From Chara braunii (lineage: Eukaryota; Streptophyta; Charophyceae; Charales; Characeae): a stretch of 64,000 nt of DNA. The stretch's first letter is position 1, and each line of letters opens with the position of its first letter. Below, piece by piece: positions 22,587 to 34,168 of this stretch. Below the pieces are notes generated by a model. That model worked only from the letters and a program-made list of their open reading frames with translations. It did not search any database and had not been told where the DNA came from. The position numbers and the translations under genes were made by a program. The DNA lies in the NCBI GenBank assembly GCA_003427395.1, contig BFEA01001179.1, positions 1 through 64,000 on the forward strand, read 5' to 3'.

Positions 22587-24400
22587 TCACCACCAAGTTA
22601 TTAACCCTATCATACATTCTACCCGACTCGTCGTTGGTGACCTTCCTGCTGCCTTATCCTTGAGGAACTTAGGACATTTGAGAGCCCATTGCACTCCTTT
22701 CTTACAGAAGAAGCAAAGTTGGGTAACTTTTCTTCTGAACTTTCTCTTCTTTGAGTGTGAGGGGGATGACGAAGGGGGTTTTGCTGCCTCACTGGTTATC
22801 TCCTGCTCCTCGGGTCCAGATACACGCCCTGCATTACCAAATCCAGTGGCCCAAGATCCCAATTTACCCCTCAGCTCACCAATCTCTGGTATGTAATCAG
22901 GGGTATCTAGTCTCTGAGGCCTCTCTTGTGGCATGTGTACCTCCATTGCCGCTACCAACTCATCCATGCGAGATCTCTCCTCCACCTTTTCTTCCTCTGC
23001 CTTAGTATGAGTAGGTAACACCTCCTCTCTATGTGTACCTCCCTGCACCTCCAATAGGATCTCAAGGGACTCCTCTGCAGACTCCTCCATAGCCTCCTCA
23101 GCTGGTGGGACCTCATGTACCTGTGTTGGTCCCTCAACAGGAGCCTCAAATAGTACAGGGGCTGCCTGTTGAGAGACCAACTTTGTAGGGACCCAAAACT
23201 CAAACTCTCCTTCCTCAAGCTTTTTCTTTGCCTTTGCTTCGATAGGTTCCATAATCACTCTCCCCATCTCTTGCTGCTGAGGACGCTCCGCCCAACTCTC
23301 CTGTCCAAACAGTCCCTGCACAGCCTCGCCCTGGATGCCGTATTGGCTCTGCTCTGTCCAATCAACCACCTTAGTGGTTGAAAACCTATCCACTACAGAG
23401 GATATGTTTTTGAGTCTCTTCTCCCACTCAAGGGAAGGCCACTTTGATGGATATAAGTGAGCCTCCAACTGACAAAATGTTGTGGCCGGCTGCTCCTCCT
23501 CCTGAACCCCTAGATCTTGTCCCTCTTCAGTGGCCATCTGACTCTCCAACACCGTGCCTGCCTCAGGTATATGAGTTGCTACGTCGTCTTTCGGTCGATC
23601 AGGCTCCAGGGCTGGCTCAACCACCGTTTCTCGTATAGCCTCTGGAGGGGGCTTCTCAAGTGCTCCTCCAACAAAGCGCTGGAATGCCACTGGCCTCAAT
23701 CCACACTTGGGATACTGCTCTGTCTCCAATGGCACATCCTGACGAGGGTCCCTCATCTCTCCTCGCCGCAACTCTCTCTCTCTCCCTGCACACGTGACCA
23801 TCTAACCTCCTCTCATTCCCATGTGGCCGCTCACTCCATCGTCGCCTCTCTACCCTCGCTGATGAATGTTGTGGGGTAGGGCGTCAAAAATATTCCCTCA
23901 AACGTGCTTGACAATCCTCCCAATCTCGAGCCCTTTCGCGGATCTGTCTGACTAGTGGCCTCTCTGCCGCCCTCGTTCATAGGGGTATCGTCTGCAGCCA
24001 CTCCTCCTCACGAATACCCTGATCTCGCACAAATAGCTCAATGTGGGAAGAAACTCCTCCACATTATCCGCAGTCAACTGGATCAGCATCCTATCAGGTT
24101 TCAATGAGCATGGTCTCAGCGACTGCATCCTCAACTCCACCTCGTGCTATGTCTGCGGCTCTCTCCGGATCTGCACAATCGGCTCCTCGAAACGACCAAC
24201 TCCCCTCAACCTTCGGATCATCTCAGAGACTATCCATCCTCTCGCTGTTGCGTGTCCTGAAAAATCATCCAAGAAGAGCTCAATATCCCAATCGTCATAC
24301 ACTGGAGTATGCTCTCGCCTGAAAGGCTCTCGCTGCCCCTCGCCCCTCGTGGCTCCCAAAAGGAGCTCCATGTAGCCGCCTTTCCCTCCCTCCTCTCGGC
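22587..24400 (-). pseudogene. Gag-like ORF with degenerate zinc knuckle, directly downstream of integrase
   Basis: The first part (24400-23952) reads PVYDDWDIELFLDDFSGHA, SEMIRRLRGVGRFEEPIVQI, a stop near 24145, then ELRMQSLRPCSLKPD and LTADNVEEFLPTL. The second part is an open frame of 404 residues (23801-22587). It is rich in Glu and Pro, contains KWPSLEWEKRLKNISSVVD, and ends in a CCHC-like knuckle CFFCKKGVQWALKC, where the His is replaced by Gln. A basic segment KKRKFRRK precedes the knuckle. I read it as a nucleic-acid-binding gag-type protein. It begins only about 250 bases after the integrase end at 24660 on the same strand. It may be a third ORF of that element or the gag of another element inserted there. 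Confidence 0.6.
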
Positions 24401-24659
24401 ATGGTTGTCTCCGAAAAGTCAGACCTACACAACAGGTGAAGGAGACGACACGCACACAAGGGGGTAAGCAAGCAAGCAAATAGGGACAGTAAGGGTCAAA
24501 GAAACTAATACATATCTCACACACCCAAATCTCACTATTTTCTCTTATCCATAACTAAGTTGGGACACCTACCGTCTTATCTACGAGATGTTTGTTATTC
24601 TACTTCCCTCTCTCTTCTGGATCGCTACGGCTCTATGAGGAGAGGCGGAATCAAAATCT

Positions 24660-25895
24660 TCATCTTATGTCCCCTTGTGCCACAAACTTCTTTAACCTCG
24701 TTCCTGACACCCAATCCTTCCATTTTGTCCTGTCAAATTTTTCAATTTGGTAGGCTCCAGACTCTCCACGTTGCATGATTATGTACGGTCTTAACCACCG
24801 CTTATCAAGTTTCCTTGACCATTGCTTCTCTAAAGAGGAGTCGTACATTAAGACCATATCTACTACTGCCAAAGGTTCCTTCCTTACACGTGTCATCTGA
24901 TCCCGGCAGGCTTTATCATACATGCGACTCTTCCACACTTAATTAGACGCTTATTGGATCTTTTCTTCAATAACTCTCATCTGTCGCACCCGAATATCGC
25001 GCAACTCCTCGAAGGACATGTTGGTCTCTTGATCCTGACGCCTCCAGGTCTTCAGGAAGCTTTTAATTGGGAAAGTTGCATGCATCTCGTACCATAATCT
25101 GGCAGGCGTGTACTTGTTTTTTTGACAGTGATATTCTGAACCAAGAAAACCGCCCTCAGGTACTTTGGCCATTGATTAGGTCTACCATCCGTTCATTTAG
25201 CAAGGAGATTCATGATGGTATTGTGCCCCCTTTCCACTGACGCATTGGCTTGAGGATGCAAAGTCGTGCTATAATTTGCTACCACGTCATACCCTGCTAG
25301 CAACGCTTGTACCTCTAGACAAGTGAATTTCGATCCCCCTGTCCATTGCGAACTCCTTAACAAATGGGTAACACAGATAATATTCTTCGATGCAACTTAC
25401 GAAAACCTTACCTGTATTTGTACGGATGACTCTGCCATCCACAAAGCCAGAAAGGTTATCGCACGCATCAAAGATATAATTATAACTATTATCCCCAAAT
25501 GGCATGAACAGTAGATCCAGATGGACAATTGCACCTACTTGCCTTTCCAAGCTCTGGTGCAGTGGTTCTACCAACCTCTGAGATGATCTCTCCTGACAGT
25601 GGACACAAGATTTTCAGTGCTTAATGACCATCTCTAGTATTCCATCCCAATGGTAAAATTCGCTTATCTTGGCATAAGTCGCGTTTATGCCCCTATGTCC
25701 GCCTACCATACGATCATGTAAGGCTTCCATGACGTCGATCTGTGAATTCCTACTACACACAATCCTCTTAGGGTTTCTCACTTGTCGTCTCATGAAGAGG
25801 TGGTCGCTCGTTACTAAGAAAAGGTGCCTCGGTTTCAGAGGCTTCGCACTCACATCCCTACTTGTTAGCTTACAAGATAGGAGTAATCTCAACTC
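24660..25895 (-). pseudogene. pol: Ty3/gypsy integrase of the - strand element
   Basis: Four same-strand fragments in shifted frames make one integrase. 25892-25614 has the zinc-binding start (LHDRMVGGHRGINATYAKI, FYHWDGILEMVIKH). 25574-25287 has the core (VHLDLLFMPFGDNSYNYIFD with the first catalytic Asp, then FAMDRG in the place of the second). Around 25232 the third acidic residue is seen in NASVERGHNTI. 25172-24951 gives ARLWYEMHATFPIKSFLKTW and 24938-24660 gives MVLMYDSSLEKQWSRKLDKR and GTRLKKFV, the usual C-terminal end. At least three frameshifts or stops make it non-functional. It follows RNase H and RT in the order normal for Ty3/gypsy pol. Confidence 0.85.
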
Positions 25896-26439
25896 AAGGT
25901 GGAAACCATTATATTATTCTGCACGAAACACCTCCTTGATCTCCCCTTCTTCAAACTCATCATCCTGATTTTCTGGTGTCACGTTCTCGCCTTCAGCCGG
26001 GTTTTCAATGAGACTCTTTGATGAAATCCTTCTTGTAGAAATGCATTAGTGAAGAGGTACATTCCTCCCATTAATTATTCATTCCTTTCAACCTGAGTAG
26101 GACCTTCTTCTATCGTATTCACTTCATCTGTCAAACCATGAGTTTCTGTCAACGTCAATTTCATCATTCACTGGAGATCTTTATCTCCCGATGGGTCTTC
26201 CTCCTCAAACAGCTTGAGGATTACGTCCACCTTCTGTTCATACACGTTTGGCGCTATCCATATGGGGTAATCAACACAACTTGGCACTCGAAAGGACCAT
26301 TTGTTAATATGGAGATGGATATCTTCTTCTTGATCCAAGAATCCATTAATTGGCGACGTGTCCTCAATTCCTTCTTCCTTCGACTTGTCTCAGTTGATGT
26401 GACCTGGCCCATCTGCTCTGTGCTTGCTTCCATAAATTC
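25896..26439 (-). pseudogene. pol: pol linker between RNase H and integrase
   Basis: No long frame is left. The position between RNase H and integrase on the same strand suggests the connection region, which is poorly conserved in this superfamily. Antisense frames here show no domain. Confidence 0.4.
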
Positions 26440-26781
26440 TCCTTAATTTAAGTTAAACATTCAAATATAGGTCATTCATCTGACGACTGCTGGATCCGAA
26501 GAAGTGTAATTCTTAAGGGAACAAGCGAGCGCAGTTGGTTTCACCCTCAGTATGAAACTCCTGCCAAAAATATATTTTTGAACGATCCTTAGACAATGGA
26601 GTACAACGAGCGCCTCCTTCTTAAACTGGGAATAGTTCCTCTCAGTTGTGTTCAAGATTTGACTCTCAAATCGTAGTAATCTCTTCTTCCCTGCAGTATC
26701 TGCCTGAACTAGGACTCCTCTTAAGGCAGTTGGTCCAGCGATCGTCTCAATGATAAAAAAACCTAACTTGAGTGGCCTCAT
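26440..26781 (-). pseudogene. pol: RNase H domain of the - strand element
   Basis: Frame 26781-26476 reads FFIIETIAGPTALRGVLVQA, RFESQILNTTERNYSQFKKE and LVVLHCLRIVQKYIFGR, which matches the RNase H that follows RT in Ty3/gypsy pol. The usual catalytic Asp (IETDAG in relatives) is replaced (ETIAG, or ETNAG in the duplicate at 26900). The stretch FFIIETNAGPTALRG occurs a second time at 26890-26935 because of the duplication described at 26715-27064. Confidence 0.8.
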
Positions 26782-27064
26782 AGTTTGGCGCCCCTGACAC
26801 TAATCCTCCTCCCTTGAATTCTTCCTTCATACCTCTTACAACCTTCTCCTGATCTTTTCCCCAAATCCGTTCTTGATCTCCTCTTAAGGCAGTTGGTCCA
26901 GCGTTCGTCTCAATGATAAAAAACCTAAGTTTAGTGGCCTCATAGTCTGGCACCTGTCTCTTATACACATCTAGATGTGTACACTAATCCTCCTCCCTTG
27001 AATTCTTCCTTCATACCTCTTACAACCTTCTCCTGATCTTCTTCCCAAATTCGTTCTTGATCAT
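26715..27064. repeat. Direct duplication around an adapter sequence (probable artefact)
   Basis: 26715-26796 recurs at 26878-26953, and 26800-26877 recurs at 26984-27060. The pairs are similar but not identical, with several substitutions. The second unit is cut exactly by the adapter at 26954-26981. The likely cause is an assembled chimeric mate-pair read from two genomic copies of this retrotransposon, not a biological tandem repeat. Confidence 0.8.
26954..26981. other. Nextera (Tn5 mosaic end) junction adapter left in the assembly
   Basis: CTGTCTCTTATACACATCT (26954-26972) is the 19-base Tn5 mosaic end used in Nextera libraries. It is followed at once by AGATGTGTA (26973-26981), the start of the reverse mosaic end. 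Two head-to-head mosaic ends are the junction adapter of Nextera mate-pair libraries. Read on the - strand it encodes MYKRQ, a known tell-tale of this contamination in protein databases. Confidence 0.97.
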
Positions 27065-28210
27065 GAGGCACAAACTTTCTTAGATGCTCTATCTTGGCAG
27101 CAAAACCCTTGATAAAACTTCTCTAAAATCCACACGTGCCGAGGAAGCTTCAAACTTCGGTGATTGAACCGAATGGCACAGGTTATTCAACAATCTTGTT
27201 TGTTTTCTTTATGTCTGGTCGGCGACCATTCTTGTTGCAGACAAAATCCAAGATTGTAGATTCCTTCATACAGTGTTTTGATTTTGGCCCACTCGCCGTA
27301 AGGTTATGTTCTTCCAACAGACTTAGAACCTTGTCAAGATCCTAGATATGCTTCCAGACGAAGCGCCTAACTCCAGGCATAACCTCATGATCTTCCTTCT
27401 CCCTTGGTCCTTTCACCGCGAAGTCATCAATATAAGGTTGGATGATATGTGGGTTGACTGTTTGTACGACCCGGATCATATATCTTTGGACCATTGCCAC
27501 CGCATTAGTCCACCCTTGTGGGGCTACATTCAAATGAATTAGCCCTCTTGGCGTATGCATAGTTGTAAACAACCTGTTCGGCGGATAAACAGGGAACTTG
27601 TCATGCGTAGAATAAACGTCTATAAGTGAGATTATAGGTCTCCCTGTGCATGACTCAGACTGCGGCTGTGTTTGGCAAACCTGCTATATCACGCATTGTT
27701 ACAACATTCAACCACTGCAAATCCTGCACCCATCACAGCATATCATTTGGCTTGACAGAATAAAACCATGGGGACGAGTACGGACCGCTAGAAAAGTCGG
27801 CAATATGCGTCCTCATCTTGCCATCTAGATAATCCACAGTCTTCTTCTCCTCGTTAGGATAAGGATATCGTGTGCCTCTCAAGTTTCATGACTCATGCGG
27901 TACGATGTGGATTCGAATCATTGAAATTTTATCCACATCCAGCCTTCTGCATTGATCATCCTTAAACGCATATGCGCGATGCCTTTTCTTCATTAGCTTC
28001 ACCATCAAAGCTCGCTCTTGGGTAGAAGAAAACCAGGTTCGCCCACTATCAGCTTCCTTTCGTTCTCATCATTGATATGACAGGGACTACTCGCGCTCTG
28101 TTCACGGATTCGCCATATCAATCCTCGTTCCCGCTCATAATACGCCTCTTCGTCTTCAGTAACGAGAACGGGAACTGGGCAACACTTCTTGTCTATTGTC
28201 TTGTACAACC
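26985..28210 (-). pseudogene. pol: Reverse transcriptase of the - strand element
   Basis: The N-terminal side (28208-28005) has MYKTIDKKCCPVPVLVTEDE and VGEPGFLLPKSEL, the usual lead-in to RT in this group. Fragments near 27960-27780 read HIVPHES, VDYLDGKMRTHIADFSSGPY and WVQDLQWLN. The palm core (27572-27342) reads GLIHLNVAPQGWTNAVAM and QPYIDDFAVKG, with the catalytic YIDD box at 27423-27434. 27330-27085 gives SGPKSKHCMKESTILDFVCN, the end of RT, and connection sequence EVRSFLGTCGF. Stops and shifts between the pieces show that it is dead. The segment 28211-28544 between it and the protease has no clear frame. Confidence 0.85.
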
Positions 28211-28544
28211 TTTGGGAACCCTGCTTAAGTTGTCCCTTAAAAAAGGTCGGCTTGCAGTTTGTATCTGTGCTATAGCAGGGTCTTCTCCCTTTCCTAGAAG
28301 CCGATAGATTACTTTCACCTCTCCTCCCTGGGACTCTCCAGGACTTGCTCTTTCAAGGCTCTAATCACCTAACGGTCTGCCATGTCGTAGGCCGTTACCA
28401 TGTCCATGGCGGCGTTTATGTTGGACCGACCAAGTGAAAGCACTTCAAGTATTTTTCTTCCTTCAATTCCTCCAACAGCTTCCACCGCTCGTTCTTTGAC
28501 TCCTTAATAGTAAACGAACTGGGGTTAGGCCGATTTCTCACGCT

Positions 28545-29060
28545 CTACGTTCCAGTGTTCCGACAGGTAATAATCTCGAAATTTTCGCATGTCAGGTCGC
28601 ACAAGAGAAGAATCGTTGTTCCATCATGCTTATTGAAAATCAAGGTCTTTGTTCTACCCAGGAACGATCTTCCCAACAGAATGGGGTGATCCACGTTGAG
28701 CATGACGAAAAAGCAAGTCCTTGCCTTCACCTTGCCAATCTCGACGACCACATTCGAGGCCGTCCCGCCGAACATTGCCTTGCAATTACCTTCGTGCAAG
28801 ATGCCACAATCAATGCGAGCTATGTCCATACCTAGCCCAACTGCGTCAATTTCCCTGATGATCTTCATCTCCACGTCTGTTTCCACCATCGCGGTACACT
28901 TTGAATTTTTCACCATCAGTTTCACTAACCCACACGCCATACACTTCCAGTCCATCTTGGTCCCGGTTTCTGCCCACTTCGCTTTCCTCGGCAGAATCGT
29001 ACTCAAGTGGACATTTGGCACTAATCTCCTTGAGAGTCACCCCTTCAATCCATCTCGAAG
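28545..29060 (-). pseudogene. pol: Retropepsin-like aspartic protease, catalytic site lost
   Basis: An open frame of 158 residues (29021-28545) has the retropepsin layout: a beta-rich start, AMVETDVEMKII where relatives have a D-S/T-G-A active site, ASNVVVEIGKVKARTCFFVM, and the flap/helix signature HPILLGRSFLGRT. In the active-site loop the catalytic Asp is Glu and the Gly is Asp, so cleavage activity would be lost. Related family proteases process Gag-Pol. It lies between gag (29061-30720) and RT (28210) on the same strand. Confidence 0.72.
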
Positions 29061-30720
29061 CTTTGAAGTGTAAACTGAGATGTCCTTCAGGTTCATAAGG
29101 TCATTATGACCTTCCAACAACCTGTCCATCATCCTATCTACCTCCAACCCTTCTTCCAGTCGAACCTCATACTTTTTCTTCTTTGGAGCGCTATCACGCT
29201 GATTTGGCTCGACCTCTTCCTGGGCTTCTCTCTTTATGGCCTTGTGCTCTGCTCGTCTATCCTCTTCCTGACGGAGTCTTTCATCCTTTTCATCCTCGTC
29301 CTACTCCCCATCCGGAATCTCCACACCCTCTTTCCTTTGTTCCGGATCGGATTCTTTTCGGGGAGGCGTTTGACCGGGGCCAGCCTTTTCATGAGCCCTC
29401 GTTTGGGCCACCTGTGGCGCCCTTCCGTGAGAGGTCGGTGGCCTAAAGGCCATACCAGACCTAGGTGTCAACCCCACTGTCGCCACTTCCGGGTACCCTT
29501 GCTGGGCAGCCACTGACTCAGGGCCAGACTCATATAGAAACACCTTGGGCAGTCCGACATTCCATGCTCTCACTTCTTCACGCATTCCTATTAGTTTTTG
29601 CTGGTACCTCCCCATTTTCCCCAACAAATCTTTCATCCTGCCAAGGATGCTTGATGCAAGCTCTAATTCTTCTCCCATAGGCTCTTCCATTATCGTCCTA
29701 GCCTGTAACCTCTTAGTCACCTCCTCACCCTCCTCTACCTCTTCCACTCGTACGGATGGTCCCCCTTTTTCTTACCACAATCTGAACGTTACTGGCGGCG
29801 TGGGCTGCTCATCTGCTCGCCTAAGAGCGTCTTTCCTCGTGCCACCAGGGATCTTTGGGTCAATATAGTTCCCAAACTTGTCGTATATATCGCCATCCAA
29901 GTTCAAGAATATTAACGCATCATTCTCATCTTTCTGCCGGATTTGGCAATAGTGCAGGGTGTGGCCTACTTGATCACAATGCCTACAAGTGGCATTCCAT
30001 CAATCGAAACGTGCCCGTCTGCACTTTTGGCCACTTTCTTGACCATCTTGGTCACCCCAACGTTGACTATTTTGACCATTCCATCCAGCCCCTCGGCCTC
30101 CACCCCTACCACGACCTCCTTGCCATTGGCCTCTATTCCCTTAGTTACCTTGCTCCTAGTTTCCGCCTCCCGCCATGCTAGCCAGCGATGCTTGTTGCGC
30201 TGGTGGCTGAGGTGGACCCATGGATTGGGTCTGCCACAGGGAAACTTGGCGGCATCATACTCATCTGGGACCCGAAATAAGGTACCATGTGGCCGACTGG
30301 AACCAGACCACTTACTCCCCATGGCACATACGGATTATACACGGGTCAGGGTCCCATTGGACCATAGGACGACTATTCTCCATAGGACTGTGACCCCACT
30401 TGTGAAGGTCCCGCTCCACTCAATGGTGTTGCTATATCCAGTTGGGCCACTGCCAAGGCTTGAGGTACTTGCCCTTTTCCTGATCCTTGCCCGCCCTGCG
30501 CCCATTTGCGTTGCTTTCGTTGCGCCTTAGTAAGGCGCTGGGCCACTGACTCCTCCTCTTCGTCATAGTCCTCTTGTCCGACTTCCTCCTGGGTCTGTTC
30601 TCTCCCTTTTCCCTGGACAGTGGTCACCACTTTCTTCTGCACCACTCGCTCCTTTCCATACCCCAATTGAGCGAGCAAATTTGTAACAGTCCGCATCACA
30701 TCGAGGGAACCCGTCGTAGT
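29061..30720 (-). pseudogene. gag: Gag of the - strand element, with intact CCHC zinc knuckle
   Basis: The N-terminus is missing, because homology starts near 30720 beside a poly-C run. 30699-30373 reads AQLGYGKERVVQKKVVTT and EDYDEEEESVAQRLTKAQRK, shared with gag copy C at 19863-19960. After a shift there is a Gly/Arg-rich RGG-like patch (GGRGRGGGRGAG, about 30085-30130). Then comes a complete CX2CX4HX4C knuckle CRHCDQVGHTLHYC at 29989-29946. 29747-29301 is a coiled-coil-like acidic segment (ELASSILGRMKDLLGKMGRY) followed by a Pro/Gly/Thr-rich tail. Downstream a highly charged stretch (APKKKKYEVRLEEGLEVD near 29150) leads into the protease. The zinc knuckle binds template RNA. The gene is broken by several stops and at least one shift. 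Confidence 0.8.
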
Positions 30721-30813
30721 TGAGTCGGTTGTTTAAAGATATCAATGATTTTTTCTTGGTCGCCAAATTGTTTCGTGCTTATATCTTACTTACGCACGAC
30801 TTTATGGTCTACA

Positions 30814-30837
30814 CCCCCCCCCCCCCCCCCCCCCCCC
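30814..30837. repeat. Poly-C run (24 C)
   Basis: Homopolymer directly outside the truncated start of the - strand gag. It may mark a junction or an assembly weak point. A CT-rich patch follows to about 30955. Confidence 0.95.
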
Positions 30838-31020
30838 AATTTTCACATAATTTGGCTCGCCCATTTTCTGCGAGTACGGCCCCATTTTTCAGTTTACCCC
30901 CTCTGTTGTACCCTCCTCCCCGCAACCACCCTCCTTCCGCCTGTCCCGTCTACTGAAGTTGAAGTCAATTATTCGTGTGTCATGAACACTTTTGTCTTCA
31001 CTGAATATTGATTGTTGCTT

Positions 31021-33620
31021 CCATATGACAATTGCGAACTTATTCGCAATTCGGAAGCCAATTATCGCTTGAATGTATGTGTGCTTGACATTATTTTATG
31101 GATTCCAGAAAATTTAGTGGTATAGTAAATGATCACCAATTTTGTTACCGCCAAAATACATGTGGTAGTCTCCACTGAATGTTGACTGTTGTTTCCATAT
31201 GACAAATGCGAACATATTCGCAATTTGGAAGCCATACATTTCTGATAAGACCGTTCATATCTACAAATTTGCCAAAATGATTACCTTTTGTGTTGTCACC
31301 AGACATTTGTTCATATCTACAAGTTCGCCAAAATGATCATCAATTGAGTTATCGCAAGAATGTATGTGTGTTTGACCCCTATGCGTCGATGTTGTTTGTC
31401 GCTGAAGAATCGATATGCGGCATTCGCCAAAATGGATGATTGGCCAAAATTGTTACCTTATGTGTTGTCACCAGAAGACTGATCATTTATGCAAATTCAC
31501 AAAAATTGATATTTTGTCGAAATGATTACCCTCTGTCTCATCGAAAAAATTGATAAATCGCAAAAACGATTGTCCTTTGTGTCATTTTTTGCCGATAGTG
31601 AAATTGGTTTCTCCTGCTTTGCTGACATTCATTTCTATCCCGCTCAAAGCGCCTCCTCACCTTTTTCGACGACTCACTGTGCGAAAGTATGTGCGAATTA
31701 ATTCGTAGTTTAAGATTTTTTCCTCTACCTTTGCTCAAGGAAATTTATAACTTGCTTAGAACGCCTCCTCACCGCTTACGACTACCGCTTCTAAATTCAG
31801 AAACAACCTTTGTCACGCCTTCACAATAATGGGGGCGTGACCTTGACATCCATTCTCGGACCATCCAAGCATTAGTCGACGTGGTCGCTTTTAGCCTTTT
31901 GCAATTTTCGACGTTATCGGACCATCAAAGCATCAGTCGACGTGGTCGCTTTTAGTTTTTGGAAATTTTCGACGCCTTAACATATCGCTAAAAGGGGTGC
32001 ACGATGCCTTAAAGTATCGCTAAAAGGGTTGCAAAAACATTTAATGTGCACACGTCGTTGTCGCGTTTGCAATTCCCGATGCCCATTCCTTTTCGCTAAA
32101 AGGGGTCGACAACAGGTCTGTTATGGGTGAGCGAGCGCGAAATCTAGTTGCAATCACATATAATGCGAAAATGACTGTTAACAATGAATAACAATCGCTA
32201 GCACCTATACTGTGAGTTTTCACTCGCCTTTATGTTACGTCGGATGCTAGACCTTGAAAATGTGTGATGCCTTACCCCTGCGCTTTGATTTTATTTCGCA
32301 CTCAACTGCCGTATTGACGGATAAAGATGCACCAAAATTGCAATGATTCACATATGCGAGAGTGAGAACTGTACAATGCATCACAATTGTCAGGCTCAGT
32401 GTGGACAAGGTCCTTATACACGAAATATTTCTGAGTTTGAAATTGGGTGCTCCAGTTTTGCTGGCAAGAATTACTATCCTGCTTACAGCGCCTCCTGATC
32501 TCTTCCAATGACTTAGTGTGTGACATTTCTATCCCCTTACAACGCCTCCTCACCTCTTCCAACAATTGAGTGCGTGAAAGTATTCGGGAATTAATTCGTA
32601 GTTTAAGATTTTGTCCTCTACCTTTGCTCGCAAAAATTAATGACCCGCTTTGAGCGAGTGCGAAAGAATTTGCGAATTAATTCGTAGTTTAAGATTCACT
32701 CCATATTCAGAGGGTTGGGGTATTGAGGCTCGGATTGCAGGAAGACAAAAGCAAGTGCTCATTTCTCAGATGCCGCTCACCTCGAAAATAGCCAAAAGGA
32801 CATAATGTCATTTCCAAGGGGGGTCAATGTGATTTTGAAGAGGGTTGGGGTGCTGAGGTTCGGATTGTTCAGTCAAGGTCTGTAGCGTAATATTAAGTTT
32901 TGATGTTGAGGATCTTTGCCCGACAAAAGAACTTGTAGCGTACTATCAAGTTTGACCGACAAAGAACAAAATGTAATATTAAGGGGATTGGGGTGCAGCA
33001 AAGAAGTTTCAGCAGGTGGCATGCAGGAAAACGTACTAATTTTTCAGATGCCGCTCACCTCGAAATTAGCCAAAAGGGCAGAATATGATTTTCTTGCAGT
33101 CGGGGTGCTGGAATTAGGGGGGGGTTGGGGCGAGGGGGAAGGGGGGGGGGGGGGGGGGTGCAGGCGGAGGGTCAGTAGGTGTCATACGACTAGGAACTAG
33201 TCCACACACCTCAAAAATAGCCAAAAGGGGAGAATGTGACTTCCAGGGGTTAGGGTGTAGTCCACGCACCTCGAAAAGTTCCAAAAGGGATAATGTGACT
33301 TCCAAGGGGTTAGGTTGCTGGGGTAGGGGGTGGTGGAGGGGAGGGTCAACAGGTGTCATAGGCCCTGTTACAAGTTGCAGGTTGATGGGAACACTCGAAC
33401 AAACCTGGAGTTCATTATGAGTTGCAGGGTGGCCACTCCAAAAGGATACCTCGAAAATAGCCAATAAAAGAGAAATTTGATGTCATAGTGATTTTAAGGG
33501 GGATTGTCACCGTTGGTGTGATGGGGTGGTTGGGGTTAAGAAAAAGGGGGGCGCGGACGGTCGACTCAGTAGATGTCATAGGCCCAGTAACAAGTTGCAG
33601 GTTGATGGGTCGAGTACTCC
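31021..33620. repeat. Mosaic of dispersed short repeats, no gene
   Basis: Three repeat sets alternate here. (1) GCGAATTAATTCGTAGTTTA with a conserved downstream AAGATT occurs at 31691, 32587 and 32671. (2) ATCCAAGCATTAGTCGACGT with TGGTCGCTTTTAG is duplicated at 31861 and 31922. (3) CCTCGAAAATAGCCAAAAGG followed by GTGACTTCCAAGGGG-type sequence occurs at about 32778, 33057, 33207, 33268 and 33449. Hairpin-like TTGCGAACTTATTCGCAA elements occur at 31030 and 31207. The + strand contains a 16-base G run at about 33143-33158. Open frames are short and compositional. On the + strand this is upstream of the Helitron. Confidence 0.6.
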
Positions 33621-34004
33621 AAGCAATGGCGGTTATTGATCTTGCTAGACCCATGACACTGCCCACTTAACAACACTTAGCAATGATTATATCGATTTAT
33701 TCTTATTTGTGGAGCTCCTCTGTTCATATTGCCAACATGAATTTCTCTTATTTATGTCGCTCCAACATGAATTTCGGCTTTGTTACAAAAAGTGAACAAT
33801 CAAAAGTTTCACTTTTGACGAAATGTGTATTTTTGTTTTTTTTTAGAGTTTTTCCGAGGATCAGGGAGCTCAGCAGGCCTAAGGGGTCCTGTTGCAAGTG
33901 TGCCCGCCCTAAGTGAAGGCGGGCCTTACAAATCACGAGAAACCCTCAATTGCCAATTTCGTATTTGGGATCCAGGCAGTTGTGACGCGCCAGTTGTTTG
34001 AGGG

Positions 34005-34168
34005 ACACACAGACTAAACAACAAAGACATACCACAACCTTCCAGACCTTTCCAAAAATGCAGGCCCTGAGCGAGAATCGCAGCTTCATACATAGACAGT
34101 TAGGGAAACACAGGTCGAACAACAAAGACATACCACGACCTTCTAGGCCTTTCCAAAAATGCAGGCCC
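34005..34168. repeat. Imperfect tandem duplication, about 95-bp period
   Basis: The segment AACAACAAAGACATACCAC with CTTTCCAAAAATGCAGGCCC occurs at 34018-34065 and again at 34118-34167, preceded by similar GGGACACACAG/GGGAAACACAG starts. It lies in the noncoding sequence before the Helitron ORF. From 34169 to 34700 I see no gene, only a T run at 34493-34510. Confidence 0.7.

Noticed and set aside
22543-22896. + strand frame of 117 residues over the zinc-knuckle ORF
   Set aside because: It is the antisense shadow of the 404-residue - strand frame, which has the knuckle and a consistent neighbour.
31021-33470. CRISPR-like spaced repeats
   Set aside because: Repeat units have irregular spacing, variable sequence and no constant spacer length. 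The context is eukaryotic transposon DNA. The same holds for the hairpin arrays at 60870-61800 and 62560-63995.
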